This document shows positions 36,726-48,285 of a DNA stretch of 64,000 bases, piece by piece. Where the stretch lies: the NCBI GenBank assembly GCA_902558885.1, contig CACEFQ010000002.1, forward strand, positions 1 to 64,000. Reading direction: 5' to 3'. The position numbers were made by a program, and so were the translations under genes. The first letter of the stretch is position 1, and every line of letters begins with the position of its first letter. The notes beneath the pieces are model-generated. The model did no database searches. It saw nothing but the letters and a program-made list of their open reading frames with translations, and was not told the DNA's origin. Origin of the DNA: an uncultured SAR116 cluster alpha proteobacterium (GTDB lineage Bacteria > Pseudomonadota > Alphaproteobacteria > Puniceispirillales > Marisalimonadaceae).

Positions 36726-37379
36726 ATGCAATTATTTATAGACACTGCTGAAATTGAGGAAATTAAATCGTTAAATATTACTGGGTTAATTGATGGTGTT
36801 ACTACTAACCCGTCTTTAATAGCTAAATCTGGAAGAAATATAATTAGTACTATTAAAGAAATTTGTAATGAAGTGTCAGGACCAGTGAGTGCAGAAGTCA
36901 CCGCAACAGATTTTGATAATATGATACTAGAAGGTAAAAAACTTTCTTCAATAGCTCAAAATGTTGCAATTAAAGTTCCTTTAACATTTGACGGTTTAAG
37001 AGCATGCAAAGCATTTTCTGACGATGGTATTATGGTTAATGTCACCTTATGTTTTAGTGGGGCTCAAGCCCTATTAGCTGCAAAAGCAGGCGCAACTTTT
37101 ATATCTCCTTTTATAGGAAGATTAGATGACATTGGTGCTGATGGCATGAATTTAATCTCTGAAATTACTGAGATCTACGACATTCATGGGTTTGATACTA
37201 AAGTTCTTGCTGCCTCAATAAGAAGTGTTCAAGACATTGTAGATTCTGCTAAATTAGGTGCAGATGTTGCTACGGTACCACCAAAATTTTTAAAATCTAT
37301 GTATAACCATCCTCTAACTGATAAAGGTTTATCGGATTTTTTATCCGATTGGAAAAAAACAGGACAATCAATTTTGTAA
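36726..37379 (+). CDS. fsa: Fructose-6-phosphate aldolase / transaldolase-like protein
   Basis: Small class I aldolase of the TalC/FSA type, 217 residues. Signature segments are [27 protein letters not shown], the Schiff-base lysine in [13 protein letters not shown] (about residue 85) and [16 protein letters not shown]. Members either cleave fructose 6-phosphate or act as transaldolase; sequence alone does not decide. A strong AAAGGA ribosome site precedes it. Its last codons contain a 7-bp hairpin (37331-37349). Confidence 0.93.
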   Translation: MQLFIDTAEIEEIKSLNITGLIDGVTTNPSLIAKSGRNIISTIKEICNEVSGPVSAEVTATDFDNMILEGKKLSSIAQNVAIKVPLTFDGLRACKAFSDDGIMVNVTLCFSGAQALLAAKAGATFISPFIGRLDDIGADGMNLISEITEIYDIHGFDTKVLAASIRSVQDIVDSAKLGADVATVPPKFLKSMYNHPLTDKGLSDFLSDWKKTGQSIL

Positions 37380-37384
37380 TATAT

Positions 37385-38302
37385 GTGGATGAATTGAACA
37401 AAAATAGTATTTCTAAAAATAAAAATAATACCATTTTGTCCTGGATAAAATATCTAGAAACAATTCGTGGTTATGGGGAACATACTTTAGACGCATACAA
37501 AAGAGACGTGTTAGAATTTTCAAATTTTTGTACTGACAAAAATTATGAATTCTTATCACCAGATAAATATATTTTTAGAGAATTCTTGTCAGTTTTATCT
37601 GAAAGACAATTATCTAGGCCAACAGTCGCTAGAAAAGTATCAAGTTTAAAAAATTTTTACAAATTCCTTATAAGAGATAAAATTATTTCTTCACTCGATA
37701 TGTCTATCTTTAAAAGCCCAAAACTTAAAAGATCATTTCCTAAGTCCATCGAGTCAAATCTAGTTGCACAGGCTCTAGAAACAATTATGAATAATGAATC
37801 TGACCACTGGATTAATCTCCGTGACAGGGCAGTTTTACTTCTATTGTATGGCTCAGGTTTAAGAATAAGTGAGGCGTTATCCTTAAAAAGAAAAGATGCA
37901 CCCAATGGGGAGTGGTTAAGAGTAAAAGGTAAAGGTAACAAATATCGAGATGTGCCTCTTTTACCAATTATTTGTGAGGGAGTTAAGGAATATATAGATC
38001 ACTGTCCATTTGATACTAATGGTGATGAACCACTTTTTGTGGGTAAAAGAGGTGGAGAATTATCTCCAAGAATTATTCAAAGAAGAGTAGAAAATCTGAG
38101 GTATGAATTGGGCTTACCATCTCATACTACTCCTCATGCTTTACGGCATGCATTCGCCACTCATCTATTATCTGGTGGAGCAGATTTAAGGGCTATACAG
38201 CAATTACTAGGCCACTCCAGCCTTTCAACCACTCAAAGATATACAGATGTGAACGAAGCAGAACTTTTGAGATTACATAAAGCGATACATCCACGCTCAT
38301 AA
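37385..38302 (+). CDS. xerC: Tyrosine recombinase XerC
   Basis: Site-specific recombinase resolving chromosome dimers at dif. The N-terminal SAM-like domain (SWIKYLETIRGYGEHTLDAYKRD) precedes the catalytic domain with all active-site residues: Arg in GSGLRISEALSL, Lys in VKGKGNKYRDVP, HALRHAFATHLL, LLGHSSL and the nucleophile Tyr in TTQRYTDV. XerC rather than XerD is inferred from its position by fsa and priA. The open frame extends to a TTG at 37349 inside fsa; I prefer the GTG at 37385, 5 nt after the fsa stop, without strong evidence. Confidence 0.9.
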   Translation: MDELNKNSISKNKNNTILSWIKYLETIRGYGEHTLDAYKRDVLEFSNFCTDKNYEFLSPDKYIFREFLSVLSERQLSRPTVARKVSSLKNFYKFLIRDKIISSLDMSIFKSPKLKRSFPKSIESNLVAQALETIMNNESDHWINLRDRAVLLLLYGSGLRISEALSLKRKDAPNGEWLRVKGKGNKYRDVPLLPIICEGVKEYIDHCPFDTNGDEPLFVGKRGGELSPRIIQRRVENLRYELGLPSHTTPHALRHAFATHLLSGGADLRAIQQLLGHSSLSTTQRYTDVNEAELLRLHKAIHPRS

Positions 38303-38334
38303 AAAAAGGCGATTTAATAAATTTAAATCGCCTT
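38301..38334 (-). terminator. Intrinsic terminator of katG
   Basis: 12-bp perfect stem (38306-38317 and 38323-38334) with a 5-nt loop. On the minus strand it is followed by seven T residues (the A-run 38301-38307 on the plus strand), which fits termination of katG, whose stop is 25 nt upstream. In the xerC direction there is no T-tract, so xerC termination there would be inefficient. The tract overlaps the xerC stop codon. Confidence 0.88.
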
Positions 38335-38358
38335 ATTAAAAAATTATTATCTATCTAA

Positions 38359-40564
<2,206 letters not shown>

Positions 40565-40568
40565 GTAG

Positions 40569-40585
40569 TTTAGAACGATTTTAAA
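40569..40585. promoter_or_regulatory. Irr box (iron control element) upstream of katG
   Basis: The 17-nt TTTAGAACGATTTTAAA matches the published ICE consensus for Irr binding, TTTRGAAYNRTTCYAAA, at 16 of 17 positions on either strand. It lies 4 bp upstream of the katG -35 and 9 bp beyond the irr stop codon. Irr bound here could activate or occlude the katG promoter; the position just upstream of -35 fits either. No second site was seen. Confidence 0.65.
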
Positions 40586-40594
40586 GTAAAAAAA

Positions 40595-40993
40595 TCAGAT
40601 TTGCTTCTTAATTTTTATTAATACCTCAACACCGTTATTAAGATAACCTTGAGGAATTTTTGGAAGCTTGCGTAAGTTAACTTCATCATTTTCAATATCA
40701 ATTAATTCACCTGTTTCTTCGTCTAAAAAATGATGGTGCTGATTTATGTTCGTATCAAAAATAGCGGTGTCTTTGGAAGATTCAACCTGTTTAATAAGAC
40801 CACAATTTCTAAAATTTTTAAGACAATTATAAATAGTAGCTATTGACATTGAATTACCCGAAGCATTTATTTCATTTTGAAGATTTTCAGCAGTAAAGTG
40901 TCTGTTAACTCCGTCTAAAAGGATGTCAGCTATTATCATCCTTTGTTTAGTAGGTCTTAAACCGGCTTTCCTTAATTTTTCTTTATTGTTCAT
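40595..40993 (-). CDS. irr: Iron response regulator Irr, Fur family
   Basis: Fur-superfamily transcription factor of 132 residues. It resembles alphaproteobacterial Irr rather than Fur or PerR: LRKAGLRPTKQRMIIADIL at the N-terminus, SIATIYNCLKNFRNCGLIK recognition helix, then FDTNINQHHHFLDEETGELIDI (the HHH heme/metal motif at 86-88) and LPKIPQGY. It lacks the Cys-rich metal sites of Zur/PerR and has no N-terminal heme-regulatory CP motif. In known species Irr is active under low iron and is inactivated by heme and peroxide. It sits directly upstream of katG, with an ICE site between. No ribosome site is evident. Confidence 0.88.
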   Translation of the reverse strand: MNNKEKLRKAGLRPTKQRMIIADILLDGVNRHFTAENLQNEINASGNSMSIATIYNCLKNFRNCGLIKQVESSKDTAIFDTNINQHHHFLDEETGELIDIENDEVNLRKLPKIPQGYLNNGVEVLIKIKKQI

Positions 40994-41136
40994 GAGATAA
41001 TTATTACACTAATCGATAGTAATTCTCAATGATCAATTATTTTACAGTTAGTATGAATATTACTTTATCGTTTTCTTTCTTTACGAAGACAAAATAAAAT
41101 GAGATCTTCTACGAGTAAGGATTTTAGGGAGGATAA

Positions 41137-42564
41137 ATGACAAGACCTTGTGATCTTGATGCTGTTGAAGCAAGAAAGTTAATAGGAAATAAAAAACTTT
41201 CTCCAGTAGAATTAACAAAAAGTTGTATTGAGCAAATAGATAAATTAAATGCTGATGTAAATGCGGTTGTAGCAATAGACATTGCAGATGTTCTTAAACA
41301 GGCAAAAAAAGCTGAAGATGATGTAATGTCTGGATCAGAATTAGGTTTACTGCATGGTTTACCCGTTGGCATAAAAGATTTAAATATTGTTAAAAATCTT
41401 CGTTCAACATCTGGTTCCAAAATTTATGAAAATAGAATTCCTGATAATGACGATACCGTAGTTGAAGATATAAGAAATGAAGGAGCCATAATCTTTTGTA
41501 AAACAAATACACCAGAGTTTGGTGCAGGAGGAAATACAAAAAACAAAGTCTATGGTGCAACATCTAATCCATTTGATTTAACTAAAACTCCTGCTGGTTC
41601 TTCTGGTGGAAGCGCAGCTGCACTCGCCTGTAATATGATGCCACTCGCTAATGGCAGTGATTATGGTGGAAGTCTTAGAACACCAGCAGGATTTTGCGGT
41701 GTCAACGGATTTAGACCTTCTCCTGGACTCGTACCCGCAACAGAAGCTTCTGTTGGTTTAAATCCTTTTGCTGTTCAAGGTCCTATGGGAAGAAACGTAG
41801 CTGATACCTACTTACTTTTACAAGCACAGGTTAATTTGAATAGAATGGATCCTTTTTCAAGTTTTGATAGCATTTCAATGCCACAGGAATTGATTGGGGC
41901 AGACTTATCAAATATAAAAATGGCGTACTCACCAGATCTTGGATGTGCTCCTGTAAGCAATGAGATTAAATCAACTTTTCTAAATAAGGTAAGTACTTTC
42001 AAAAGTAATTTTGAAAAATCAGACCAAGCTGAACCAGATTTTTTAGATGTGCACAATTGCTTTGAAGTTATAAGGGGTTTTAATTATGTAGCATCACACA
42101 AAGAAAGGTTTGATAATTCAAAAGATCTGTTGGGACCAAATGTAATTGATAATGTTGAGAGAGGATTAAAGTACTCTCTTTCAGATGTGTCATGGGCTCA
42201 TGTAATGCAAACAAAAATTTACAGAAACTTTCGCAATTTTTTTAATGAATATGATGTTCTGATCTGTCCAGCTGCATCTGTTTCTCCATATCCACACGAA
42301 CAATTATTTGTGAATGAAATTAATGGAGAAAAAATGCCAACTTATATGAGGTGGTTATCACTTAGCTATGCAACAACAATGGCCATACCTTGTGTTTGGG
42401 CATTACCATGTGGATTAGATCATAAAAAAATGCCCTTTGGTATTCAATTAATTGCTCCAGCAGGAAGGGACATAGAATTGTCTGAGATTGCAAAGAGCTT
42501 AGAATCAATTTTAATTACAAACGACGCTACGAAAAGGCCTGTTCCGCACATAGTTAAATTTTAA
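41137..42564 (+). CDS. Amidase signature family hydrolase
   Basis: Amidase of 475 residues. Catalytic Lys80 in PVGIKDLN, the serine pair 155-156 in TPAGSSGGSAAA, and the nucleophile Ser179 in GSDYGGSLRTPA. C-terminal PYPHEQLFVNEINGEKMPTYMRW and MPFGIQLIAPAGRD resemble aryl or GatA-like amidases, but no gatB or gatC is near. Strong AGGGAGGA ribosome site. It is divergent from irr and followed 9 nt later by an MBL-fold hydrolase, probably as an operon. Substrate unknown. Confidence 0.88.
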   Translation: MTRPCDLDAVEARKLIGNKKLSPVELTKSCIEQIDKLNADVNAVVAIDIADVLKQAKKAEDDVMSGSELGLLHGLPVGIKDLNIVKNLRSTSGSKIYENRIPDNDDTVVEDIRNEGAIIFCKTNTPEFGAGGNTKNKVYGATSNPFDLTKTPAGSSGGSAAALACNMMPLANGSDYGGSLRTPAGFCGVNGFRPSPGLVPATEASVGLNPFAVQGPMGRNVADTYLLLQAQVNLNRMDPFSSFDSISMPQELIGADLSNIKMAYSPDLGCAPVSNEIKSTFLNKVSTFKSNFEKSDQAEPDFLDVHNCFEVIRGFNYVASHKERFDNSKDLLGPNVIDNVERGLKYSLSDVSWAHVMQTKIYRNFRNFFNEYDVLICPAASVSPYPHEQLFVNEINGEKMPTYMRWLSLSYATTMAIPCVWALPCGLDHKKMPFGIQLIAPAGRDIELSEIAKSLESILITNDATKRPVPHIVKF

Positions 42565-42573
42565 AGGTTTTAG

Positions 42574-43467
42574 ATGATTGAAAAAAAATTAAATAATGAT
42601 TTGAAAATTGAAGGTTTTTTTGATGAAGAAACATCTACTATAAGCTATGTTGTTTATGATATTAAATCAAAAAAATGCGCTATAATTGATAGTGTTTTAG
42701 ATTTTGATTTTTCTTCAGGTACCATAGATTACCACAATGCAGATAAAATTATTTCTTATGTTAAAAAAGAAAAATTAGATGTTGAATGGCTCATTGAAAC
42801 CCATGTCCATGCTGATCACCTATCAGCATCTCCTTATATTCAGAAAAAAATAGGTGGAAAGATTGGTATCTCTGAAAAAATTTCAGAAGTACAAGATGTT
42901 TTTGGTAAAACATTTAATGCCGGAACAGAGTTTCAGAGAGATGGCAGTCAGTTTGATAAACTATTTAAAGATAATGATGAATACAAACTTGGAAAAATTA
43001 ATTGCAAAGTAATTAACACTCCAGGCCATACACCGGCATGTAATGCTCATGTAATTGGAAATTCAATTTTTGTGGGAGATACCTTATTTATGCCAGACCT
43101 AGGGAGTGCAAGAGCTGATTTTCCTGGTGGGGATGCTCGTCAACTTTACAGATCGATTCAAAAAATATTGAGCTATTCTGACAACACTTTAATTTTTGTT
43201 TGCCATGATTATCCACCTACATCAAGAAATGTTGAGTGGTCCACTACAGTGGGTGAGCAGAAAAAAAATAACATTCATGTAAATACTTCAATTAGCGAAG
43301 ATGAGTTTGTTGAGATAAGAGAAGCAAGAGATAAAACTCTAAATTTTCCAAAACTCATTATACCATCAATACAAGTAAATATGAGAGCTGGTAATTTGCC
43401 ACCAGCAGAAGATAATGGAGATGTTTACATCAAAGTTCCAATAAACAGCATGAAGAATTTAGTCTAA
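42574..43467 (+). CDS. MBL-fold hydrolase, persulfide-dioxygenase/Blh-like
   Basis: Metallo-beta-lactamase-fold protein of 297 residues, closest by motif to ETHE1/Blh-type persulfide dioxygenases, which oxidise glutathione persulfide to sulfite. The metal motif THVHADHLSASPYIQ replaces the classic HxHxDH; GHTPACNAHVIG, GDTLFMPDLGSARADFPGGDARQLYRS and FVCHDYPP supply further ligands. The C-terminal IPSIQVNMRAGNLPPAE segment is characteristic of Blh-type proteins. No rhodanese domain follows. It is co-oriented with the amidase upstream and overlaps the convergent aminotransferase by 9 nt. Confidence 0.82.
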   Translation: MIEKKLNNDLKIEGFFDEETSTISYVVYDIKSKKCAIIDSVLDFDFSSGTIDYHNADKIISYVKKEKLDVEWLIETHVHADHLSASPYIQKKIGGKIGISEKISEVQDVFGKTFNAGTEFQRDGSQFDKLFKDNDEYKLGKINCKVINTPGHTPACNAHVIGNSIFVGDTLFMPDLGSARADFPGGDARQLYRSIQKILSYSDNTLIFVCHDYPPTSRNVEWSTTVGEQKKNNIHVNTSISEDEFVEIREARDKTLNFPKLIIPSIQVNMRAGNLPPAEDNGDVYIKVPINSMKNLV

Positions 43468-44772
43468 TTCTTTTAAAACAGATTGAACAATCTCAAAAAT
43501 TTTGTCTATATCATGATTTTCTGCAATTAGTGGTGGTGAAAATGCAAGGGTATCACCTGTAACTCTCAACATTAAACCTTTGTGCCAAGCTTTTTTCATA
43601 GCTTCATATCCTCTTGCACCAACAGCACCAGGTCTCGGAGCTATTTCTATTGCAGCTACTAAACCCAAGTTTCTTATATCAATTACATTTTTATCATTTT
43701 TTAATTGATGGACAATATTTTCTAGGTATTTAGCAGTTTTTCCAGCTTTGTTGAATAAATCTTCATCTCTATAAATGTCTAGAGCAGCAAGGCCAGCGGC
43801 AGATGCAATAGGATGACCTGAGTAAGTATATCCATGAAAAAGTTCTATAGGCATATCTGCTTCATCCATCATAGTGTCGTATATTTTCTTTGATACAACA
43901 GCAGCTCCCATAGGAATAATTCCATTAGTAATAGCTTTTGCACATGAAATAATATCAGGCGTAACTCCAAAATATTCAGAAGCTGTTGCTTTTCCAAGTC
44001 GACCAAAACCGGTAATAACTTCGTCAAAAATTAATAAAATATCGTGTTTATCACAAATCTCTCTTAATCTCTTTAAATAATTTTTTGGTGGAGGCAGGAC
44101 CCCGGTAGAGCCGGCCACTGGTTCAACTATTACAGAAGCAATGTTTGAAGCATCATGAAGAGCAATAATATCTTCTAGAGTGTCTGCTAAATAGTCTCCA
44201 TCTTCAGGGGAACCTTTAGAAAATTTATTTTTATCCGGAAGATACGTATGGGAAATATGATCTACACCAGTTAGTAATGTTCCAAAATATTGTCTATTTC
44301 TTGGCATGCCACCTACTGATATTCCTCCGAACCCAACACCATGATATCCTCTTTCACGACCAATTAATCTTGTCTTTGTACCTTTCCCCCTCACTCTATG
44401 ATAAGCTAGAGCAATTTTAAGAGTACTATCAACTGCTTCAGAACCAGAGTTAGTAAAAAACACATGGTCAAGGCCTTTAGGGAACAAGTCAGCAACACGA
44501 CTGGCAAGTTCAAAAGACTTTGGATGTCCATATTGAAAACTTGGAGCAAAGTCCAAAGTTGCCGCCTGCTCTGAAATTGCCGAAGTTATTTCTGGTCTAT
44601 TATGCCCAGCGTTTACACACCATAAGCCAGCAGCACTATCTAATATATCCTGTCCAGTTTCACTTTTGTAATACATACCGTCTGCAGCAACGACCATTCG
44701 GGGATCTTTTTTAAAATCCCTATTTGCAGTAAAAGGCATCCAATATGATTCTAAATCATTTAATCTTTTCAT
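43459..44772 (-). CDS. Class III aminotransferase, omega-amino acid:pyruvate type
   Basis: PLP-dependent aminotransferase of 437 residues. The N-terminal YWMPFTANRDFKKDPRMVV and GLWCVNAGHNRPEI are characteristic of beta-alanine/omega-amino acid:pyruvate aminotransferases. PLP site: Asp250 in LIFDEVITGFGR and Lys279 in CAKAITNGIIPMGA. Strong GGGGA ribosome site. Likely to transaminate beta-alanine, GABA or an amine with pyruvate as acceptor. Its 3-prime end overlaps the MBL gene. Confidence 0.9.
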   Translation of the reverse strand: MKRLNDLESYWMPFTANRDFKKDPRMVVAADGMYYKSETGQDILDSAAGLWCVNAGHNRPEITSAISEQAATLDFAPSFQYGHPKSFELASRVADLFPKGLDHVFFTNSGSEAVDSTLKIALAYHRVRGKGTKTRLIGRERGYHGVGFGGISVGGMPRNRQYFGTLLTGVDHISHTYLPDKNKFSKGSPEDGDYLADTLEDIIALHDASNIASVIVEPVAGSTGVLPPPKNYLKRLREICDKHDILLIFDEVITGFGRLGKATASEYFGVTPDIISCAKAITNGIIPMGAAVVSKKIYDTMMDEADMPIELFHGYTYSGHPIASAAGLAALDIYRDEDLFNKAGKTAKYLENIVHQLKNDKNVIDIRNLGLVAAIEIAPRPGAVGARGYEAMKKAWHKGLMLRVTGDTLAFSPPLIAENHDIDKIFEIVQSVLKELD

Positions 44773-44865
44773 CTTTAATCCCCAAAAGCTAAATTATGCA
44801 AAATTTGCTTATATAATATTAGTCTGACAACTTGTTCCAAGAAGGTCAAGTTAATGATCTATATC

Positions 44866-45993
44866 CTATAAAAATTGATCGTTAGCATTTCCTAGCTTTG
44901 GAACAACATCAGTAACTTTTTCTTTTCTAAATTGCTTGTCTATAGGAATTGGTAGTGCAGGAATTTCTTCTCCTAAGTCATTAACAATTTTGTTAGAAAA
45001 AATCTCTCTTACTTTGAAATGATGATCATTAACAGCCTCTTCAATTGATTTTACAATTGAACAACAACAATCAGCTTTATTAAAAACTTTAGACCAATAA
45101 TTTTTATCATTCAAAGCAATTATTTTTCTAATTTCTGTAATAACCATTTGTTGATTATTCTGAATATTTATAAATTTGTTCGGTAATTCTATAGCCTTAC
45201 AAAACTTATTCCAAAATCTATCCTCTAGTGGTGCTGCAGCAACATATCCACCATCACTAGTTTTGTAGATATTGTATCTTGGAGATCCACCAGATAAAAC
45301 TCCATCACTATTACCTGGCCATTTATTTTTAGAAAATCCAGAACCTAAACCCCAAAACATAAAAGGAAAAAGATTATCGGACATAGAAATATCAATGTAA
45401 GAACCTTCATTATTTAAATCTCTTTTTCTTAATGCTAACAAGATATTAATTACAGCTGGATATGATCCACCAGCTATATCAGCTATAAGTGCTGGTGGTA
45501 CCACAGTATTTTCGCTATTACCCATACTTACGCTTAACAAGCCTGTGTTACCAATATAGTTTAGATCATGACCTGCAACCATACTTTTAGGACCATCTTG
45601 ACCATACCCAGTTATAGAAACATAAATTATATTCTTATTAATTTTCTTTATATTTTCATAATCTAATCCAAGTCTTTTCATTACACCCGGTCTGAATTGT
45701 TCAATTATAATGTCAGCTTCTTTAAGAATGGGTTTCAAGATTTTTAAATCACTAGGATCTTTTAAATCCAAAGACAGACTCTTTTTACCTCTATTAAGTA
45801 GTGAAAAAGAGGCACTTTGATCACCCCATTTGGGATCAGACAACCTAATCTCATCACCTACATCAGGTTTTTCTATTTTTATTACCTCTGCACCTGTTTC
45901 TACTAAAAACAAACTAGCAAGTGGTCCAGGCAAAAGAGTTGAAAAGTCTATTACTTTTATGCCCTCTAAGGATCCTTTTAATGATTCACTCAT
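44866..45993 (-). CDS. CaiB/BaiF family CoA-transferase or acyl-CoA racemase
   Basis: Family III CoA-transferase-fold protein of 375 residues. Landmarks are KVIDFSTLLPGPLASLFLVETGAEVIKIEKP at the N-terminus (quoted in part), ADIIIEQFRPGVMKRLGLDY, GYGQDGPKSMVAGHDLNYIG and the catalytic aspartate in LIADIAGGSYPAV. The AGHDLNY segment resembles alpha-methylacyl-CoA racemases, so racemase activity is as likely as CoA transfer. It is 16 nt downstream of the FAH-family gene, in one operon. Confidence 0.87.
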   Translation of the reverse strand: MSESLKGSLEGIKVIDFSTLLPGPLASLFLVETGAEVIKIEKPDVGDEIRLSDPKWGDQSASFSLLNRGKKSLSLDLKDPSDLKILKPILKEADIIIEQFRPGVMKRLGLDYENIKKINKNIIYVSITGYGQDGPKSMVAGHDLNYIGNTGLLSVSMGNSENTVVPPALIADIAGGSYPAVINILLALRKRDLNNEGSYIDISMSDNLFPFMFWGLGSGFSKNKWPGNSDGVLSGGSPRYNIYKTSDGGYVAAAPLEDRFWNKFCKAIELPNKFINIQNNQQMVITEIRKIIALNDKNYWSKVFNKADCCCSIVKSIEEAVNDHHFKVREIFSNKIVNDLGEEIPALPIPIDKQFRKEKVTDVVPKLGNANDQFL

Positions 45994-46009
45994 AATAAAT
46001 TCCTTAATT

Positions 46010-47143
46010 TTACAAAAGGCCTCTTTGACTTAAATTTTTAATCATAGATGCGATGCCAAAATCCCATTGTGGACAAGCTGTGGACAAATTCACAAAATTA
46101 ATAAGTTCTCCTAAATGAGGCTCTGAAATAGTTACCTTATCTCCGATTTTGTGGGTAAAGCCTTCACCCTTAACATCTCTATCCTCAGTTGGAGCAAATA
46201 ATGTTCCCAAAAATAACATAAAACCGTCTGGATATTGGTGGTGTCTTCCAATAGTTTGATTTACTAAATCTTCTGGATCTCTACTTATTTCAGACATAGA
46301 ACTTGATCCATTTAAAATATACCCTTCTTCGCCCTCAACTTTTAAAGTTATGTGAGCTGATTTCATATCATCTATTGAATAGGTTTCATCAAAAATTCTT
46401 ATAAAGGGACCAATTGAACATGAAGCATTATTGTCTTTAGCCTTGCCCAAAAGAAGGGCCGAACGCCCCTCAACATCTCTTAAATTTACATCATTACCAA
46501 GAGTGGCACCTTTGATTATTCCTTTGCTATTAACTGCTAAAACAATTTCTGGCTCGGGATTGTTCCAATTTGAAATAGGATTTAGACCAACTTCTGCACC
46601 ATAGCCAACTGCTGATAAAGTTTGAGCCTTAGTGAAAACTTCAGCATCTTTTCCTATTCCAACTTCTAAGTATTGTGACCATAAACCTTCTTTAATAAGT
46701 GCACTTTTAACTTCAAGAGCTTTTTCAGACCCAGGAATGATGTTTTGCAGACTATCACCAATCAATCCACCAATGTGATTTCTTAGACTCTCAGCTTTCT
46801 TTGGATCACCTGCTGCTCTTTCTTCAATTACTCTCTCAACCATTGATTTAGCAAATGTAACACCGCATGCTTTAATTGCTTGAAAATCACATGGAGCAAG
46901 CAGGTAATATTCTGATTCTTTCCTAAGACTTGATACAAATAATTCTTCAAGTGAAGGTAATTTTATCCCTTGAACGTTACTTAAATAATTTTTTATATCT
47001 TCTAATTCGAGCAAATCTCTTACAGTAGGAATCTCTTTTGATGTTATGTCATACACATCCCCATCTTTTATTTTAATTAAACATGGGCCATCTTTTGAAT
47101 TGTCCCATATTCTTCCAATAAAACATCCCTTTGAATAATTCAT
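46010..47143 (-). CDS. Fumarylacetoacetate hydrolase family protein
   Basis: FAH-fold enzyme of 377 residues. The metal-binding region EPEIVLAVNSKG and LGNDVNLRDVEGRSALLL is intact, and SCSIGPFIRIFDET and TIGRHHQYPDGFMLFLGTLFAPTEDRD are conserved in the long FAH subfamily that includes sugar-acid (2-keto-3-deoxy) dehydratases and hydrolases. The substrate is probably a 2-keto or 2,4-diketo acid. It leads a two-gene minus-strand operon with the CaiB-like gene and has an AGGGAGA ribosome site. Confidence 0.85.
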   Translation of the reverse strand: MNYSKGCFIGRIWDNSKDGPCLIKIKDGDVYDITSKEIPTVRDLLELEDIKNYLSNVQGIKLPSLEELFVSSLRKESEYYLLAPCDFQAIKACGVTFAKSMVERVIEERAAGDPKKAESLRNHIGGLIGDSLQNIIPGSEKALEVKSALIKEGLWSQYLEVGIGKDAEVFTKAQTLSAVGYGAEVGLNPISNWNNPEPEIVLAVNSKGIIKGATLGNDVNLRDVEGRSALLLGKAKDNNASCSIGPFIRIFDETYSIDDMKSAHITLKVEGEEGYILNGSSSMSEISRDPEDLVNQTIGRHHQYPDGFMLFLGTLFAPTEDRDVKGEGFTHKIGDKVTISEPHLGELINFVNLSTACPQWDFGIASMIKNLSQRGLL

Positions 47144-47245
47144 TCAATTCTCCCTAAAAACTCATGTTGATAATATAAATGAAAATTTGAATATTTAAAT
47201 TTAATTATATAATGTTTAATTTTATTTACTTTATGAGGTGTTGTA

Positions 47246-47623
47246 ATGAGTGCTTTTTTTGAATTGAGAATTTATCAAATTGCTCCTGGAAAAATGAATG
47301 AATGGGTTTCATTTATGGAGAAAACTATAATGCCCTTTCAGGTTGAAAAAGGCATGGTTATACATGGTAGTTTTGTTATGGATAGCTCTGATCAATTTGC
47401 TTTGGAAAATGGTGAACGTGTAATGAATTCTGAAACAAAGGGTAATACCTATGTTTGGATAAGAAGGTTTGAAAATCAGGAAGAAAAAGTTAGACTTTAT
47501 AAAGCAGTTTATGAAAGTAAGGAATGGATTGAAAACATAGCCCCAACTGTTGCTAAATATGTAGATAGAAACTCTATTTTAGTACATAACCTGAGTTCAA
47601 CTCCTCTTTCTGTAATGAAGTAA
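47246..47623 (+). CDS. NIPSNAP family protein
   Basis: Small ferredoxin-like-fold protein of 125 residues, starting FFELRIYQIAPGKMNEWVSFMEKTIMPFQ and containing NTYVWIRRFENQEEKVRLYKAVYES, typical of NIPSNAP/dimeric alpha-beta barrel proteins. Catalytic function is unknown in most family members. GAGGTG ribosome site. It leads a plus-strand run with the GST and HIBADH-like genes (gaps 12 and 32 nt), divergent from the FAH gene. Confidence 0.87.
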   Translation: MSAFFELRIYQIAPGKMNEWVSFMEKTIMPFQVEKGMVIHGSFVMDSSDQFALENGERVMNSETKGNTYVWIRRFENQEEKVRLYKAVYESKEWIENIAPTVAKYVDRNSILVHNLSSTPLSVMK

Positions 47624-47635
47624 AGAGGATAAGTT

Positions 47636-48253
47636 TTGATACAATTATATGGAAGAAGAAACTCTATAAATGTGCAAAAGGTTTCATGGGCTCTTTGTGA
47701 ATTAAATCTTGAATTTAAATGGCATGACGAGCATGGAAAGTTTGGAAAAGTTGACGTAGAAAATTATGAAAAAATAAATCCTCAACTTATCGTCCCAACT
47801 TTAGATCATAAAGGATCTATAATTAAGCAATCAAACGCTATTGTGAGATACTTATATAGAAAATATACAGACGTCTATGAAATTTCTAAAGATGAAGATA
47901 TTGCAATTGCTGAGTCATGGATGGAATTTCAAACAACTGATTTACAATTAAACATGACACCAATATTTTGGGGATTAGTAAGAAATCCACCAGAGGATCG
48001 TGATCAAGAACTGATTGATAAAAATATTATTTTATTAAATAAAAAATTTGAAATTTTTGATAAATTTTTAGAAGAACGTGATTATATTTTAAATAATAAA
48101 TTTGGTATGTCAGATATTATAATGGGGGCTGCTTCATATAGATATCTTTCTTTGCCAATTGAACGTCCTAATCTTTCAAACTTAAAAGCTTGGTTCGAAA
48201 CAATCAGTAGCCGTGATTGTTTTAAAAAAAATATTCATGGTACTTTTTCCTAG
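47636..48253 (+). CDS. Glutathione S-transferase family protein
   Basis: GST-like protein of 205 residues. N-terminal thioredoxin-like domain: LYGRRNSINVQKVSWALCELNLEFKW, with a Ser (S10) at the glutathione-activating position, cis-Pro in LIVPTLDH and the glutathione-binding KQSNAIVRYL. The C-terminal helical domain ends FGMSDIIMGAASYRYLSL. It starts at a TTG with AGAGGA seven bases upstream. Probably acts in the same route as its two neighbours. Confidence 0.88.
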   Translation: MIQLYGRRNSINVQKVSWALCELNLEFKWHDEHGKFGKVDVENYEKINPQLIVPTLDHKGSIIKQSNAIVRYLYRKYTDVYEISKDEDIAIAESWMEFQTTDLQLNMTPIFWGLVRNPPEDRDQELIDKNIILLNKKFEIFDKFLEERDYILNNKFGMSDIIMGAASYRYLSLPIERPNLSNLKAWFETISSRDCFKKNIHGTFS

Positions 48254-48285
48254 ATTGGTGAATATAATCTTCTGGAGAATTTTTA

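Noticed and set aside
37331-37349. 7-bp hairpin ATCGGAT/ATCCGAT with a T5 loop at the end of fsa, next to a possible TTG start of xerC
   Set aside because: It is within conserved fsa codons, the stem is short and no T-tract follows; it is not a terminator and is weak evidence for a regulatory hairpin.
40994-41027. Imperfect Fur-box-like palindrome upstream of irr
   Set aside because: Only the outer GAGA...TCTC and TAAT parts pair, and it does not match the Irr consensus; too weak to claim.
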